This document shows, in pieces, positions 16,567-25,950 of a stretch of 64,000 nucleotides of DNA (its first letter is position 1; every line of letters starts with the position of its first letter). The notes under the pieces are model-generated. The model saw only the letters and a program-made list of their open reading frames with translations, had not been told where the DNA came from and ran no database searches. The DNA is taken from NCBI GenBank assembly GCA_944321895.1, contig CALUNA010000014.1, positions 1 to 64,000 on the forward strand, in the 5' to 3' direction. Origin of the DNA: an uncultured Bacteroidales bacterium. GTDB taxonomy: Bacteria; Bacteroidota; Bacteroidia; Bacteroidales; Paludibacteraceae. The translations under genes were made by a program, and so were the position numbers.

Positions 16567-18516
16567 ATGAAAAATGTTTGTCTTGTAATCATATTTGTTT
16601 GGTTTTTGGATGCGTTTACACAAGCCAACGATATTGGATTGTATCCAACTTTTGAGTCTTGTGGCGTTTATGTTCCGTGCGATACGGCCGGTGATTGCCG
16701 TGTATGGTTCAGACGCAATGGTTCGGTAGCATGGGAGGAGAGTATTGCCCCGTTTTATGATGCGGTTGAGCATGAGTACCGTACAAGCATAGTCCGTTTG
16801 GAAGAGTCTACCGCGTATGATATAAAAGTGTGTCTGACAACGGCATCGGACACATTAGATTTTGTGTCTTCGTTTACGACATGGAGTTCAGAACCTCCTG
16901 TAGCCCGTGTTTTGAATATAGGTTCTTTTTTCGAGCGGCCAGATGGTTCTGTTGTGGTTTCCGGTTTGCGTGGGCGTCCGGATGCTTGGATTAAGGTTGT
17001 CGGTGATGAACCGGTGCAGTGTTCCGGTGTTTCCGATGCGGCATTGGAAGTGTCTGACTGCCAATATGTGATTTTTGAGAAATTGTGTGTCCGTGGAGGT
17101 CGCAGATACGGTATCCGTACGGATGCAAGCGTATCGGATGTCCGTTTTGTCAATTGTAATATCGCAAAATGGGGTCGGATTTGTGCGAGCCAGAATTCCG
17201 CAGGTCATTTTCTGGACAAGGAAGGTAAAGAAATAAACAATGATGCCGGACTGGTTATTTACAAGTCACGCAATGTGGTGCTGGAGCGTTCCTATATTCA
17301 TGATCCTAACGGGAATACAAATCCATGGAACGGGACTGTAGAACTTGGTGAATACAAGGGAACGCCGTATGTGTTTACACATCCGCAAGGCCCCAACGCC
17401 GTGTATGTCATGGAGAGCCGTGGTGGTATCGTTTTACGTTATAATGATCTGGCAGGCAGTCAAACACATCGCTACAACGATCCAGTGGAGGCCTGGCGGA
17501 ATAATGATGTTAACGGTGGTTTTGCACATGATGCTGATATTTACGGCAATCTGTTGGCATTTGGTCAGGATGATGGTATTGAGTTGGATGGCGGACAGTG
17601 CAACGTCAGGTTGTATGACAACCGCATCGAGCAGGTCTACTGCGGAATAAGTACGGCTCCCAATCTGAAGGGCCCATCTTATATTTTCAATAATGTAATC
17701 TGGAATCTGGGCAATTCTCTGGGTAAGGGAAGCTGCGCCATTAAAAACGGTGGCGGGTATGAATATTCGCGGGGGATGCAATATCTGTTTTATAATACGT
17801 TTATCCACAATGGAGGCGGCATGATGGGTGTCGGATATGGCAATGGCCCACAACGTGAATTGTTTCATGCCTATATGCGTAATAACATATTTCTTTCCCT
17901 GCGTTCTGATCTTGATTCGATAAAAGAAGGATATTGTATCAAGGACAAACATCGTAATCCGTTATGTGATTTTGACTATGATTTATTGGGGAATGTGTGT
18001 CAGAAAGATGGCAGGGGAGGTATTGTAGCATATGAAGGAGCAGAACGCCATGCTGTTTTCGGCTTGCCGGAGTTTACGGATCTGCATGCAGGGCTATTGA
18101 CTTTGTCGGAACGGGAAAGAAGTCTTAGCAAGGGGGAAGTGATCAATAATTTTTCCAATACATATTGTCGTGCAAATCCATCCATGGGAGCCTTGATGCC
18201 GGATGCTTCAACGTTGATGCCTATGCGTCCGTTACATGTGGAAGCTGACAAATATATAGTGGAGTTGCAAACGGCGGAAGTGGCGACTGTGACATTGACG
18301 GTTGGCAATCAGGAAACATCAGAATATGATATTTGTATGGCTGATGACATGAAGAACTGGCTGACGGTAACGGCAGATTCTCCAGTGATGGTTCCTGATT
18401 CAACAATAACCTTGTCATTTGTGGCATCACCGGCGCCTTATAAGAGAAACGGAATTGTGTTTGTCCGTCTGGACAATGGTTTGTCGGTTCCAATAACAGT
18501 ATTTGCGGATAAATAG
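16567..18516 (+). CDS. Secreted beta-helix protein, unrecognised family (copy 1)
   Basis: This 649-residue exported protein opens the operon. A signal peptide (VCLVIIFVWFLDAFTQA) is followed by a fibronectin-III-like domain ending TWSSEPP (about residue 110). A right-handed parallel beta-helix follows (about 115-540), then a C-terminal Ig-like domain with FVRLDNGLSVPITV. Strongly conserved polar motifs shared with the next gene suggest an active site: HDPNG, HPQGP, DADIYGN, QDDGIELDGGQCNVR (from 334) and LKGPSYIFNN. The helix fold and the locus context fit a pectin-active lyase or hydrolase, but I do not recognise a CAZy family. Unlike copy 2 it lacks a T9SS tail. Confidence 0.75.
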   Translation: MKNVCLVIIFVWFLDAFTQANDIGLYPTFESCGVYVPCDTAGDCRVWFRRNGSVAWEESIAPFYDAVEHEYRTSIVRLEESTAYDIKVCLTTASDTLDFVSSFTTWSSEPPVARVLNIGSFFERPDGSVVVSGLRGRPDAWIKVVGDEPVQCSGVSDAALEVSDCQYVIFEKLCVRGGRRYGIRTDASVSDVRFVNCNIAKWGRICASQNSAGHFLDKEGKEINNDAGLVIYKSRNVVLERSYIHDPNGNTNPWNGTVELGEYKGTPYVFTHPQGPNAVYVMESRGGIVLRYNDLAGSQTHRYNDPVEAWRNNDVNGGFAHDADIYGNLLAFGQDDGIELDGGQCNVRLYDNRIEQVYCGISTAPNLKGPSYIFNNVIWNLGNSLGKGSCAIKNGGGYEYSRGMQYLFYNTFIHNGGGMMGVGYGNGPQRELFHAYMRNNIFLSLRSDLDSIKEGYCIKDKHRNPLCDFDYDLLGNVCQKDGRGGIVAYEGAERHAVFGLPEFTDLHAGLLTLSERERSLSKGEVINNFSNTYCRANPSMGALMPDASTLMPMRPLHVEADKYIVELQTAEVATVTLTVGNQETSEYDICMADDMKNWLTVTADSPVMVPDSTITLSFVASPAPYKRNGIVFVRLDNGLSVPITVFADK

Positions 18517-18531
18517 TATATGAAATAGTAT

Positions 18532-20814
18532 ATGAATATGAAAAAGTTTTTTGTGTTGCAGGCAGGTTTGCTGTTGTGTCATGTATTTGGTCTGTCCAAT
18601 TCATTGACACTGGTTCCTACTTTTGAAAACTGCAGTTTCTATTTTCAGTATGGTGATGATTTTTCGCCAAGTGTACAACAGTCCTGGAAAACGTCAGATG
18701 TATTTAAGTTATCCTTCAGGGAAGAAGGAGCAGGCCAATGGCAGGAAGCCTTTTATCCGGTGCATGATTCGGATCGTCGTGAGTTCCGTGGCTCGCTTTT
18801 AGGATTGACTGAAAACACGTCCTACAGTGTGAAAGCAGAAATATTCCAGAACGGCCAGTGGACTGTAGCGGCAGAAAGCGAGTTTCATACTTGGACTTCC
18901 GAACCGCCTTTGAAAGTAACATTGAAGTTGAGCAATCTGGGAAGCTATACAGCCAACCAGGGGCTTGTGTTGAACGAGATGAGAGGTTCAGCGGATGGTT
19001 GGATAAAAATTGTAGCAGATGTACCGGTTGAGGCTGGGCAAACTGCTGACAATGGTGTGCTTATCAAAAATTGTGAATATCTTATATTGGAAGGATTTGT
19101 CGTAACGGGAGGCCGTCTAAACGGTATAAAGATCGATGAATCGTGCAGGAATATCCGGATTGTGCAGGCCGACATATCAGCGTGGGGGCGTATTCCTGCA
19201 GACCAGGTTTATCTGGACGATGCGGACAATTATCCGTTGTCGATCTATAAAGATTATGATGCCGCTTATCTGGACGAGAACAAGGAACTGATCCGTAACG
19301 ATGCAGGTATCAACATAGAAACGACATCCAATGATCCTACACGTGAACATTTCAATTTTGTTGTGGAACGTTGTTTCATACATGACCCAAACGGTTACTG
19401 CAATCCGTGGTATGGAACGCGGACGTTGGGAACAGGTGCAGGGACAAGCTACCGTTTCCTGCATCCGCAAGGACCACAGGGAATCTATATACGAAGCAGT
19501 GGAGGGTTGGTGATCCGCTACAATGATATAGTCGGTTCACAGTTGCATCGCTTGCATGACTTGTCAGGTGGAAAGGACAACGGCAAGCTGCTGGGCGGCT
19601 ATTACCGCGACTCCGATATTTATGGAAATTATTTTGCCTTTGCTCAGGATGATGGTATTGAGCTGGATGGTGGGCAGTGCAACGTGCGTTTCTATGGAAA
19701 CCGGGTGGAGCAGGTATACACAGGCATAAGTACAGCCGCTAATTTGAAAGGTCCGTCTTATCTTTTCCGTAATGTGATTCATAATCTGGGTGATTCCGAA
19801 GGCGGGAGCAGTGCAGCTTTTAAAAACGGGGGTGGAGATACCTATTCCTTGGGTATAACATTTTTTCTGAACAATACGGTGCATGTTGACGGGAATGGGA
19901 TAGCCGGTGTCGGTTACGGTTCGGATGACAACAGGAAAATGTTCCAGGGGTTTTCACGGAATAATATTTTGTATGTGAATGAATCATCGTCGTATTGTAT
20001 ATATGAAACCGATCCGCATGTAAATAACAGTTTTGACTACGACTTGTTGGCCAATTCCAAGAAAGCAAACCGTGTGGGTACGATTTCCTTGAAATCTTTG
20101 CCCGGTGAGGAGCATGCGGTGAAAGGTGACCCGGCTTTTGTCGACCGTGACCATGCCGTTTTTTCGTTGCAGGCAGGGAGTGCCGCCATAGGAGCAGGAG
20201 AGCTTCTCCCGAATTTTTCGGCAACATGTATGGATATGGGCGCATTTCCGTTTGCAGGCAGTTCTTTGTCTCCTCAGAGGCCATTGCCGGTGGAATCAGA
20301 TAAATATTCATTGAAGATTCATCCGAAAGGCACCGCCGAAATCACGATAACCGCAGGGGAAATTATGGAAGAAATGGAGTTTTATGTTACAAAGAACGCT
20401 GATATGGATTGGCTCACTTTGGAAGTTGGACAGACTCATTCCATAGGTTCCGGAGGTGTATATACCCTTCGGCTGGAGGCGGATACGGATGAGCGTCCGA
20501 GTGGTGTTGTGTTTGTCCGTTTTGCGAATGGCTACTCCATCCCGGTAAGTGTGTATGTAGATCCATCTGTTCCGAGTGCTCTGACCAAGGCGTGTGGAGA
20601 TAGTCCATATTTTGCAGCAGGTAAGGATTGTATTCATGTTCAGGTGCCAACCAGCGGGATGTTGGCCTTGTATGATGTTTCCGGCAAGAAAATTTCTGAA
20701 TATTCGTGTGTTGCCGGTAGTTCACAGATACCGGTTTCCTTGCCGAATAGCGTATATGTTCTCAGTTATGTATCAGCAGGTTCACGATATGTCCAAAAGA
20801 TAGTATTGAAATAG
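18532..20814 (+). CDS. Secreted beta-helix protein, unrecognised family (copy 2), T9SS cargo
   Basis: This 760-residue paralogue of the preceding gene begins 15 bp after it. It repeats the whole architecture: signal peptide, domain ending TWTSEPP, beta-helix with HDPNG, HPQGP, DSDIYGN, QDDGIELDGGQCNVR (from 372), LKGPSYLFRN and KNGGG, then the Ig-like FVRFANGYSIPVSV domain. It adds a C-terminal T9SS type-A sorting domain (ALYDVSGKKISEY, SYVSAGSRYVQKIVLK). It therefore probably ends up on the cell surface, while copy 1 may stay periplasmic or be anchored differently. Tandem duplication with diverged localisation is inferred. The substrate is presumably a pectin component. Confidence 0.78.
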   Translation: MNMKKFFVLQAGLLLCHVFGLSNSLTLVPTFENCSFYFQYGDDFSPSVQQSWKTSDVFKLSFREEGAGQWQEAFYPVHDSDRREFRGSLLGLTENTSYSVKAEIFQNGQWTVAAESEFHTWTSEPPLKVTLKLSNLGSYTANQGLVLNEMRGSADGWIKIVADVPVEAGQTADNGVLIKNCEYLILEGFVVTGGRLNGIKIDESCRNIRIVQADISAWGRIPADQVYLDDADNYPLSIYKDYDAAYLDENKELIRNDAGINIETTSNDPTREHFNFVVERCFIHDPNGYCNPWYGTRTLGTGAGTSYRFLHPQGPQGIYIRSSGGLVIRYNDIVGSQLHRLHDLSGGKDNGKLLGGYYRDSDIYGNYFAFAQDDGIELDGGQCNVRFYGNRVEQVYTGISTAANLKGPSYLFRNVIHNLGDSEGGSSAAFKNGGGDTYSLGITFFLNNTVHVDGNGIAGVGYGSDDNRKMFQGFSRNNILYVNESSSYCIYETDPHVNNSFDYDLLANSKKANRVGTISLKSLPGEEHAVKGDPAFVDRDHAVFSLQAGSAAIGAGELLPNFSATCMDMGAFPFAGSSLSPQRPLPVESDKYSLKIHPKGTAEITITAGEIMEEMEFYVTKNADMDWLTLEVGQTHSIGSGGVYTLRLEADTDERPSGVVFVRFANGYSIPVSVYVDPSVPSALTKACGDSPYFAAGKDCIHVQVPTSGMLALYDVSGKKISEYSCVAGSSQIPVSLPNSVYVLSYVSAGSRYVQKIVLK

Positions 20815-20832
20815 CAGTATAAATTTAATGAC

Positions 20833-23800
20833 ATGAAAAACATGTGTAGAATGAGAATTGGTAGTAAGAGACTGGTACTCGTAATGTGGTTGTTGGTACC
20901 GGTTGTGGTGTGGTCTCAACGCAAGATTGAGGGTCACGTGGTGGATAATCTTGGAGAGCCGCTTGCCGGCGTGACAGTTGCTGTTAAAGGGACGACTGTC
21001 GGTACATCAACCAATGTGGACGGTTACTATAGTCTGGAAATTCCATCAAATGCCAGAACATTGTCAGTTTCCATGATAGGGATGGAGACCGTGGAGTTGA
21101 CAATCCGTAATGAGAAATCGGTCTATAATGCGGAACTTAAGGAAGAAGCCATTTTGATGGATGAACTTGTTGTTGTCGGCTATGGAACCATGAAAAAGAA
21201 AGATTTGACAGGTTCTGTCGCATCCGTTACCGGCAAGGCCTTATCCAATATTCCCTTGTCGAATACGGAATCGGCCTTGACAGGTCGGATGGCCGGTGTC
21301 CGGGTAACGACAAGCGATGGTGCTCCGGATGCGGAAATACAGATTCGTGTTCGTGGAGGAGGTTCCATAACCCAGGACAATAATCCCTTGTATATAGTTG
21401 ATGGCTTTCCTGTGGACAGGATTTCCGACATTGCCGTAGCCGACATTGAATCCATTGATGTACTGAAAGATGCATCATCTACAGCCATATATGGTGCCAG
21501 GGGTGCTAATGGCGTCATTATTGTCACGACAAAGTCGGCAAAGGGTGGTAAAACAACCGTCAGCTATAATGCATATGCTCAGGTAAAGACAATTCCGCAC
21601 ATGTATGATGTGCTGGATCCGTATGAGTTTGTAACCCTGCAATATGAATTGAATTATATCAAGTATCAGGGAGATGTGGCAAGTTTTACGACCATGTTCG
21701 GTGATGTGGATGATTTTGATATTTATAAAAACATAGAAGGTCGTGACAGTCAGTTAGAGATGTATGGTCGTGATGCGTTTGCCCATTCTCATAATGTCAG
21801 CATTACAGGCGGTACCGATAAGACAAAATTCAATGCCAGTTTTACCTATTTGGATGAAAACGGTATTTTACTGAATTCCTCCATGACACGCTACAATGCA
21901 AATTTCAAACTGAACCATCAGTTGAACAGCAAACTGCGCTTTGATTTGTCGGCCTATTATACGAACTCGACTGTTTACGGTGCAGGCACATCGGGCAGCT
22001 CATCTACTCAGATAAAGAATGCGGTTTGTTATCGTCCGGTTATAGGAAAAGACAGTTATGTGGGCAATGATATATTGACAAACTCCGACATGTATGATGA
22101 CATAGAGGCACAAAGCGAGCTCTATGATCCCATATTGTTAATCAACCAGGATTACAAGAGGCGCAATACAGAAGATTTGAATGTAAATACGGCATTGACG
22201 TATGAGATATTTAAGTTTTTGAAATATAAGGGGGAATTTGGTCTTTTGTCGAACGGTCGCGAGACTAGACGTTTTTATGGACCGATAACAACGACCGGAC
22301 GTACAAACTCTGGCTTGCCGGTAGCGGAAATAACTACGGAATCGAAGCCCCGTTGGCGGACGGCACATACGCTGGATTTTAAGTTGAAGCTCAAGGAACA
22401 TAATATTGGTGCGTTGCTTGGCTTTGAGGCCATGTCGGAAAAGGAGAGTTCGTTACAGAGTACGTCTCGCATGTTTCCTGTCGATATTTCGCCAGATGAT
22501 GCCTTTGCACGGATGCAGTTTGGTTCGGCAGAATATACCGAGACTTATGATGAACCGGATACGCGTCTGGCTTCGTTCTTCGGGCGCGTCAATTATTCGT
22601 ATGCAGACAAATACTTGATTACGGCAACCTTGCGTGCGGATGGTTCGACAAAGTTTGCCCCAGGTAACCGTTGGGGACTGTTTCCGAGTGTGGCAGGTGC
22701 CTGGCGCATGTCGAACGAGGGTTTTATGAGCGGTGCCAATTGGTTGGATGATTTGAAAATACGTTTGAGTTACGGAGCTGCAGGAAATAACCGTATAGAC
22801 AGTGACATGTGGCGTCGCACGTATAAGGGAACTATTGATAAACCAGTTGTCGGCATAGGCAATGTGCCCAATTTGTACTATACTCAGTCATCTACAACCT
22901 TGGTTAATGAAGATTTGCGTTGGGAAACGACCATAACGCGTGATGCAGGACTTGATTTTGCTCTGTTTAAGTCTCGGCTGACAGGAACCTTGGATGTATA
23001 TTGGAACACTACCCGTGATTTGTTACTGAAGTCTATTATTCCTGAGCATACCGGATACAGTGAACAGCAGAAAAACATAGGCCAGACATCCAACCGTGGT
23101 ATAGAACTGACACTGAATTCGGTAATTGTCCAACGGAACGATTTCTCCCTGTCAATGGGATTCAATATCAGCATGAACAGAAATCGGGTAGACAAACTGA
23201 TAGATGACAATACTGTTTTTTACCGTAGCGGCTGGGCAGAAGGCTTGCGTGAGAGCGATGATTATATTCTGAAGGTAGGAGAGCCTATCGGATTGATTTA
23301 CGGCTATGTAACAGATGGCTTCTATACGGTAGACGACTACATTATAGAAGATGGCGTTTGGACATTGAAACCCGGGGTTGCCAATTCGCAAGGTATCACG
23401 GATTCACATTGGACGGTAAATATGGCGCCGGGAATGCCGAATCCGGGCAGTCTGAAGCTGAAGAAGACGACACCCTATGATCCGAATGACCCGGAATCGT
23501 GCAAAATTACGGCAGATGACCGCCAGGTAATAGGAAACACGAATCCGAAACATACGGGGGGCTTCAACATAAATGCCAACTATAAGAATTTTGACCTCTC
23601 CCTGTTTTTTAACTGGTCATATGGCAACGATGTGTATAATGCCAATAAGATTTTGTTCACAACCCAGTGGAAAAAGAATTATTACAATATGCTCACTCTT
23701 GTGGACTCAGAGCATCGTTTCCGGCATATGAACGATCAGTTTGAACTGGTTACGGATCCTGATGAGTTGCGTGCGCTGAATCAGAATGCCACAATCTGGA

Positions 23801-24093
23801 GTCCGGCCATGAAAGTTCCGGTCCTGCATTCGTGGGCAATAGAAGACGGTTCGTTTCTGCGTTTGAACAACGTTGTTCTGGGTTACTCTTTGCCCAAGAA
23901 AGTAATCAGCAAATTGCGGATGAGCCAGTTCCGGATATATGCCACCGTGAACAATGTGTTTGTTTTGACCAAATACACAGGTTTTGATCCGGAGGTAAAT
24001 ACACGAACGGAAACACCGCTGACTCCGGGAGTAGATTATTCGTCTTATCCGAAAGCGCGTTCATTTACAATCGGAACTAATATAAGTTTTTAA
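20833..24093 (+). CDS. susC: SusC-like TonB-dependent outer membrane transporter
   Basis: This 1086-residue receptor imports oligosaccharides across the outer membrane with its SusD partner. A signal peptide is followed by a carboxypeptidase-regulatory-like domain (IEGHVVDNLGEPLAGVTV), the TonB-box region DELVVVGYGTMKKKDLTGSV, a plug domain with NPLYIVDGFP and ARGANGVIIVTTK, and a long beta-barrel. It ends in an aromatic residue (TNISF), as barrels usually do. The length is normal for SusC. susD follows after 25 bp. Confidence 0.95.
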   Translation: MKNMCRMRIGSKRLVLVMWLLVPVVVWSQRKIEGHVVDNLGEPLAGVTVAVKGTTVGTSTNVDGYYSLEIPSNARTLSVSMIGMETVELTIRNEKSVYNAELKEEAILMDELVVVGYGTMKKKDLTGSVASVTGKALSNIPLSNTESALTGRMAGVRVTTSDGAPDAEIQIRVRGGGSITQDNNPLYIVDGFPVDRISDIAVADIESIDVLKDASSTAIYGARGANGVIIVTTKSAKGGKTTVSYNAYAQVKTIPHMYDVLDPYEFVTLQYELNYIKYQGDVASFTTMFGDVDDFDIYKNIEGRDSQLEMYGRDAFAHSHNVSITGGTDKTKFNASFTYLDENGILLNSSMTRYNANFKLNHQLNSKLRFDLSAYYTNSTVYGAGTSGSSSTQIKNAVCYRPVIGKDSYVGNDILTNSDMYDDIEAQSELYDPILLINQDYKRRNTEDLNVNTALTYEIFKFLKYKGEFGLLSNGRETRRFYGPITTTGRTNSGLPVAEITTESKPRWRTAHTLDFKLKLKEHNIGALLGFEAMSEKESSLQSTSRMFPVDISPDDAFARMQFGSAEYTETYDEPDTRLASFFGRVNYSYADKYLITATLRADGSTKFAPGNRWGLFPSVAGAWRMSNEGFMSGANWLDDLKIRLSYGAAGNNRIDSDMWRRTYKGTIDKPVVGIGNVPNLYYTQSSTTLVNEDLRWETTITRDAGLDFALFKSRLTGTLDVYWNTTRDLLLKSIIPEHTGYSEQQKNIGQTSNRGIELTLNSVIVQRNDFSLSMGFNISMNRNRVDKLIDDNTVFYRSGWAEGLRESDDYILKVGEPIGLIYGYVTDGFYTVDDYIIEDGVWTLKPGVANSQGITDSHWTVNMAPGMPNPGSLKLKKTTPYDPNDPESCKITADDRQVIGNTNPKHTGGFNINANYKNFDLSLFFNWSYGNDVYNANKILFTTQWKKNYYNMLTLVDSEHRFRHMNDQFELVTDPDELRALNQNATIWSPAMKVPVLHSWAIEDGSFLRLNNVVLGYSLPKKVISKLRMSQFRIYATVNNVFVLTKYTGFDPEVNTRTETPLTPGVDYSSYPKARSFTIGTNISF

Positions 24094-24118
24094 GTAAAAT
24101 CCTTTTAATCAGAAAGAT

Positions 24119-25939
24119 ATGAAACGATATGGTAAAAAGACATTGTGTCTTCTGTTGATTGCCCTGCTGTACTCATGTGAAGATTTTCTTAGTACGGAGT
24201 CGCGTTCGAAATTGACGGAGGAAACGATGTACAGTACGGAAGGTGACATGTACAGGGCAGTCCTGAATATATATTCGGCAATGAGTCGTGACAGAGTTTA
24301 TGGGCGAAGCATTCCAATGGTATTTAACTATAACAATGACATAGAATACGGACAGTGCAATGCAAATACGGACAATACACGCCGCGGAATATGGGATTAT
24401 TCCATGACATCGAATAATGAGGAACTGTTGGCATGGGGTGAAATTTATACTGCGATAAATTGTGCCAATGAGTGCATAGAAGGCATAGAGCAGAGTGATC
24501 TGTTCCGGCAGATGCCGACCGATGCCCCTTCGGTAGTCGGACAGCTTTACGGGGAGGCCAAAGCACTTCGTGCTTTGTTGTATCATGATTTGGTACGTTG
24601 CTGGGGTGATGTTCCGTTTCCTACAAAAGGGACGCGTTATGATGATGACTTTTATTTGGGAGTGACAGACAGGGACACTATTTTGACCACGCTGATAAAT
24701 GACTTGATTGAAGTGGAACCGTTCATGTTATATGCATCCCAATTGTCGGAATCGATAGAACGAATGAACAGGGGAGCCGTGCAGGGTTTGATAGCCAGAA
24801 TATCGCTTACGCGTGGTGGCTATTCCTTATATCCGGATTATAATGATCCCAGTTATCCAGGAGAAATGAGGCGCCCGGATGATTATATGAAATATTATGA
24901 AATAGCCAACACGTATGCGCGCAAACTCCGGGATTCACAGATGCATTCCTTGTTGTCGACGTTTGACCAGGTGTTTAAAAACGAATGCCAGGAACTTTAT
25001 CCTGCCAACGATGATGTGCTGTTTGAGATGCCCTTTGCCACATCGTACAACGGTTATGTGGGTGTAGTTGTGGGACATAAGATAGAGGGGAATACGAATA
25101 TACCTTATGGTCGTTCTGATGGCTGGTATTATGCGACACTGCCTTATCATGCTTCGTTTGACTATAAGGACATCCGTCGTGACGTTACGTGTGTTCCCTA
25201 CAAATGGGAATGGAACAGCACGACAGGTCAAGTGGAGCAGGTTTTCACGGAGTGGAGAAGCATTTATATCGGAAAATGGAACAAGTTGTGGATGTCGGTT
25301 CAGCAAGGTGCCAATGTACAATACAATTCAGGCATAAACTGGCCGGTTATCCGCTATGCGGATGTCTTGTTGATGTTGGCAGAGACTGAAAACGAGTTGC
25401 ATCAGGGTCCTACGCAAGATGCCAAGGATGCGCTGAAAACGGTGCGCAAGCGTGCTTTTGATGAATCATACTATTCGGAAAAGGTGGAGCAGTATGTGGA
25501 GGCTCTGAATACGTATGATTCATTTTTTGAAGCCATTGTGAATGAACGAGCTTGGGAATTCGGCGGCGAAAGTATCCGCAAATATGATTTGATACGTTGG
25601 AACCTGCTGCGTGACAAATTGATTGAAATGAAGGAAACGTTGGCCAACATGTATGACAACGCGGCATATCCGCAATATGTATATGTGAAAGTGCTTTCGG
25701 ATGGTACGCTGGATATCCAGAACTTTGACAATTCTGTTTTGAAGGCGCCGGACGGTTATGAACGTAAAAACTGGTGCATAGGTGTATTGGATGGAAACGG
25801 TGACTTGAATACAACCTATGTGAAGAGTTTTAAGGATGAATATATCACAAAGGACCCGTTGGTATATATATTCCCCTTCTATAAAGATGTGGTGACTGAC
25901 AGCCAGGGTAAATTGAAAAATTATTATGGTAGGAATTGA
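24119..25939 (+). CDS. susD: SusD/RagB-family glycan-binding lipoprotein
   Basis: This 606-residue surface lipoprotein caps the SusC barrel. Its signal peptide ends with LLYSC, so C20 is the lipidated residue. The N-terminus (FLSTESRSKLTEETMYSTEGDMYRAV) and the segment GEAKALRALLYHDLVRCWGDVPF are typical of SusD TPR repeats. The C-terminal half contains ERAWEFGGESIRKYDLIRW, another family hallmark. It directly follows susC. Confidence 0.95.
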   Translation: MKRYGKKTLCLLLIALLYSCEDFLSTESRSKLTEETMYSTEGDMYRAVLNIYSAMSRDRVYGRSIPMVFNYNNDIEYGQCNANTDNTRRGIWDYSMTSNNEELLAWGEIYTAINCANECIEGIEQSDLFRQMPTDAPSVVGQLYGEAKALRALLYHDLVRCWGDVPFPTKGTRYDDDFYLGVTDRDTILTTLINDLIEVEPFMLYASQLSESIERMNRGAVQGLIARISLTRGGYSLYPDYNDPSYPGEMRRPDDYMKYYEIANTYARKLRDSQMHSLLSTFDQVFKNECQELYPANDDVLFEMPFATSYNGYVGVVVGHKIEGNTNIPYGRSDGWYYATLPYHASFDYKDIRRDVTCVPYKWEWNSTTGQVEQVFTEWRSIYIGKWNKLWMSVQQGANVQYNSGINWPVIRYADVLLMLAETENELHQGPTQDAKDALKTVRKRAFDESYYSEKVEQYVEALNTYDSFFEAIVNERAWEFGGESIRKYDLIRWNLLRDKLIEMKETLANMYDNAAYPQYVYVKVLSDGTLDIQNFDNSVLKAPDGYERKNWCIGVLDGNGDLNTTYVKSFKDEYITKDPLVYIFPFYKDVVTDSQGKLKNYYGRN

Positions 25940-25950
25940 TTTTATATGCT

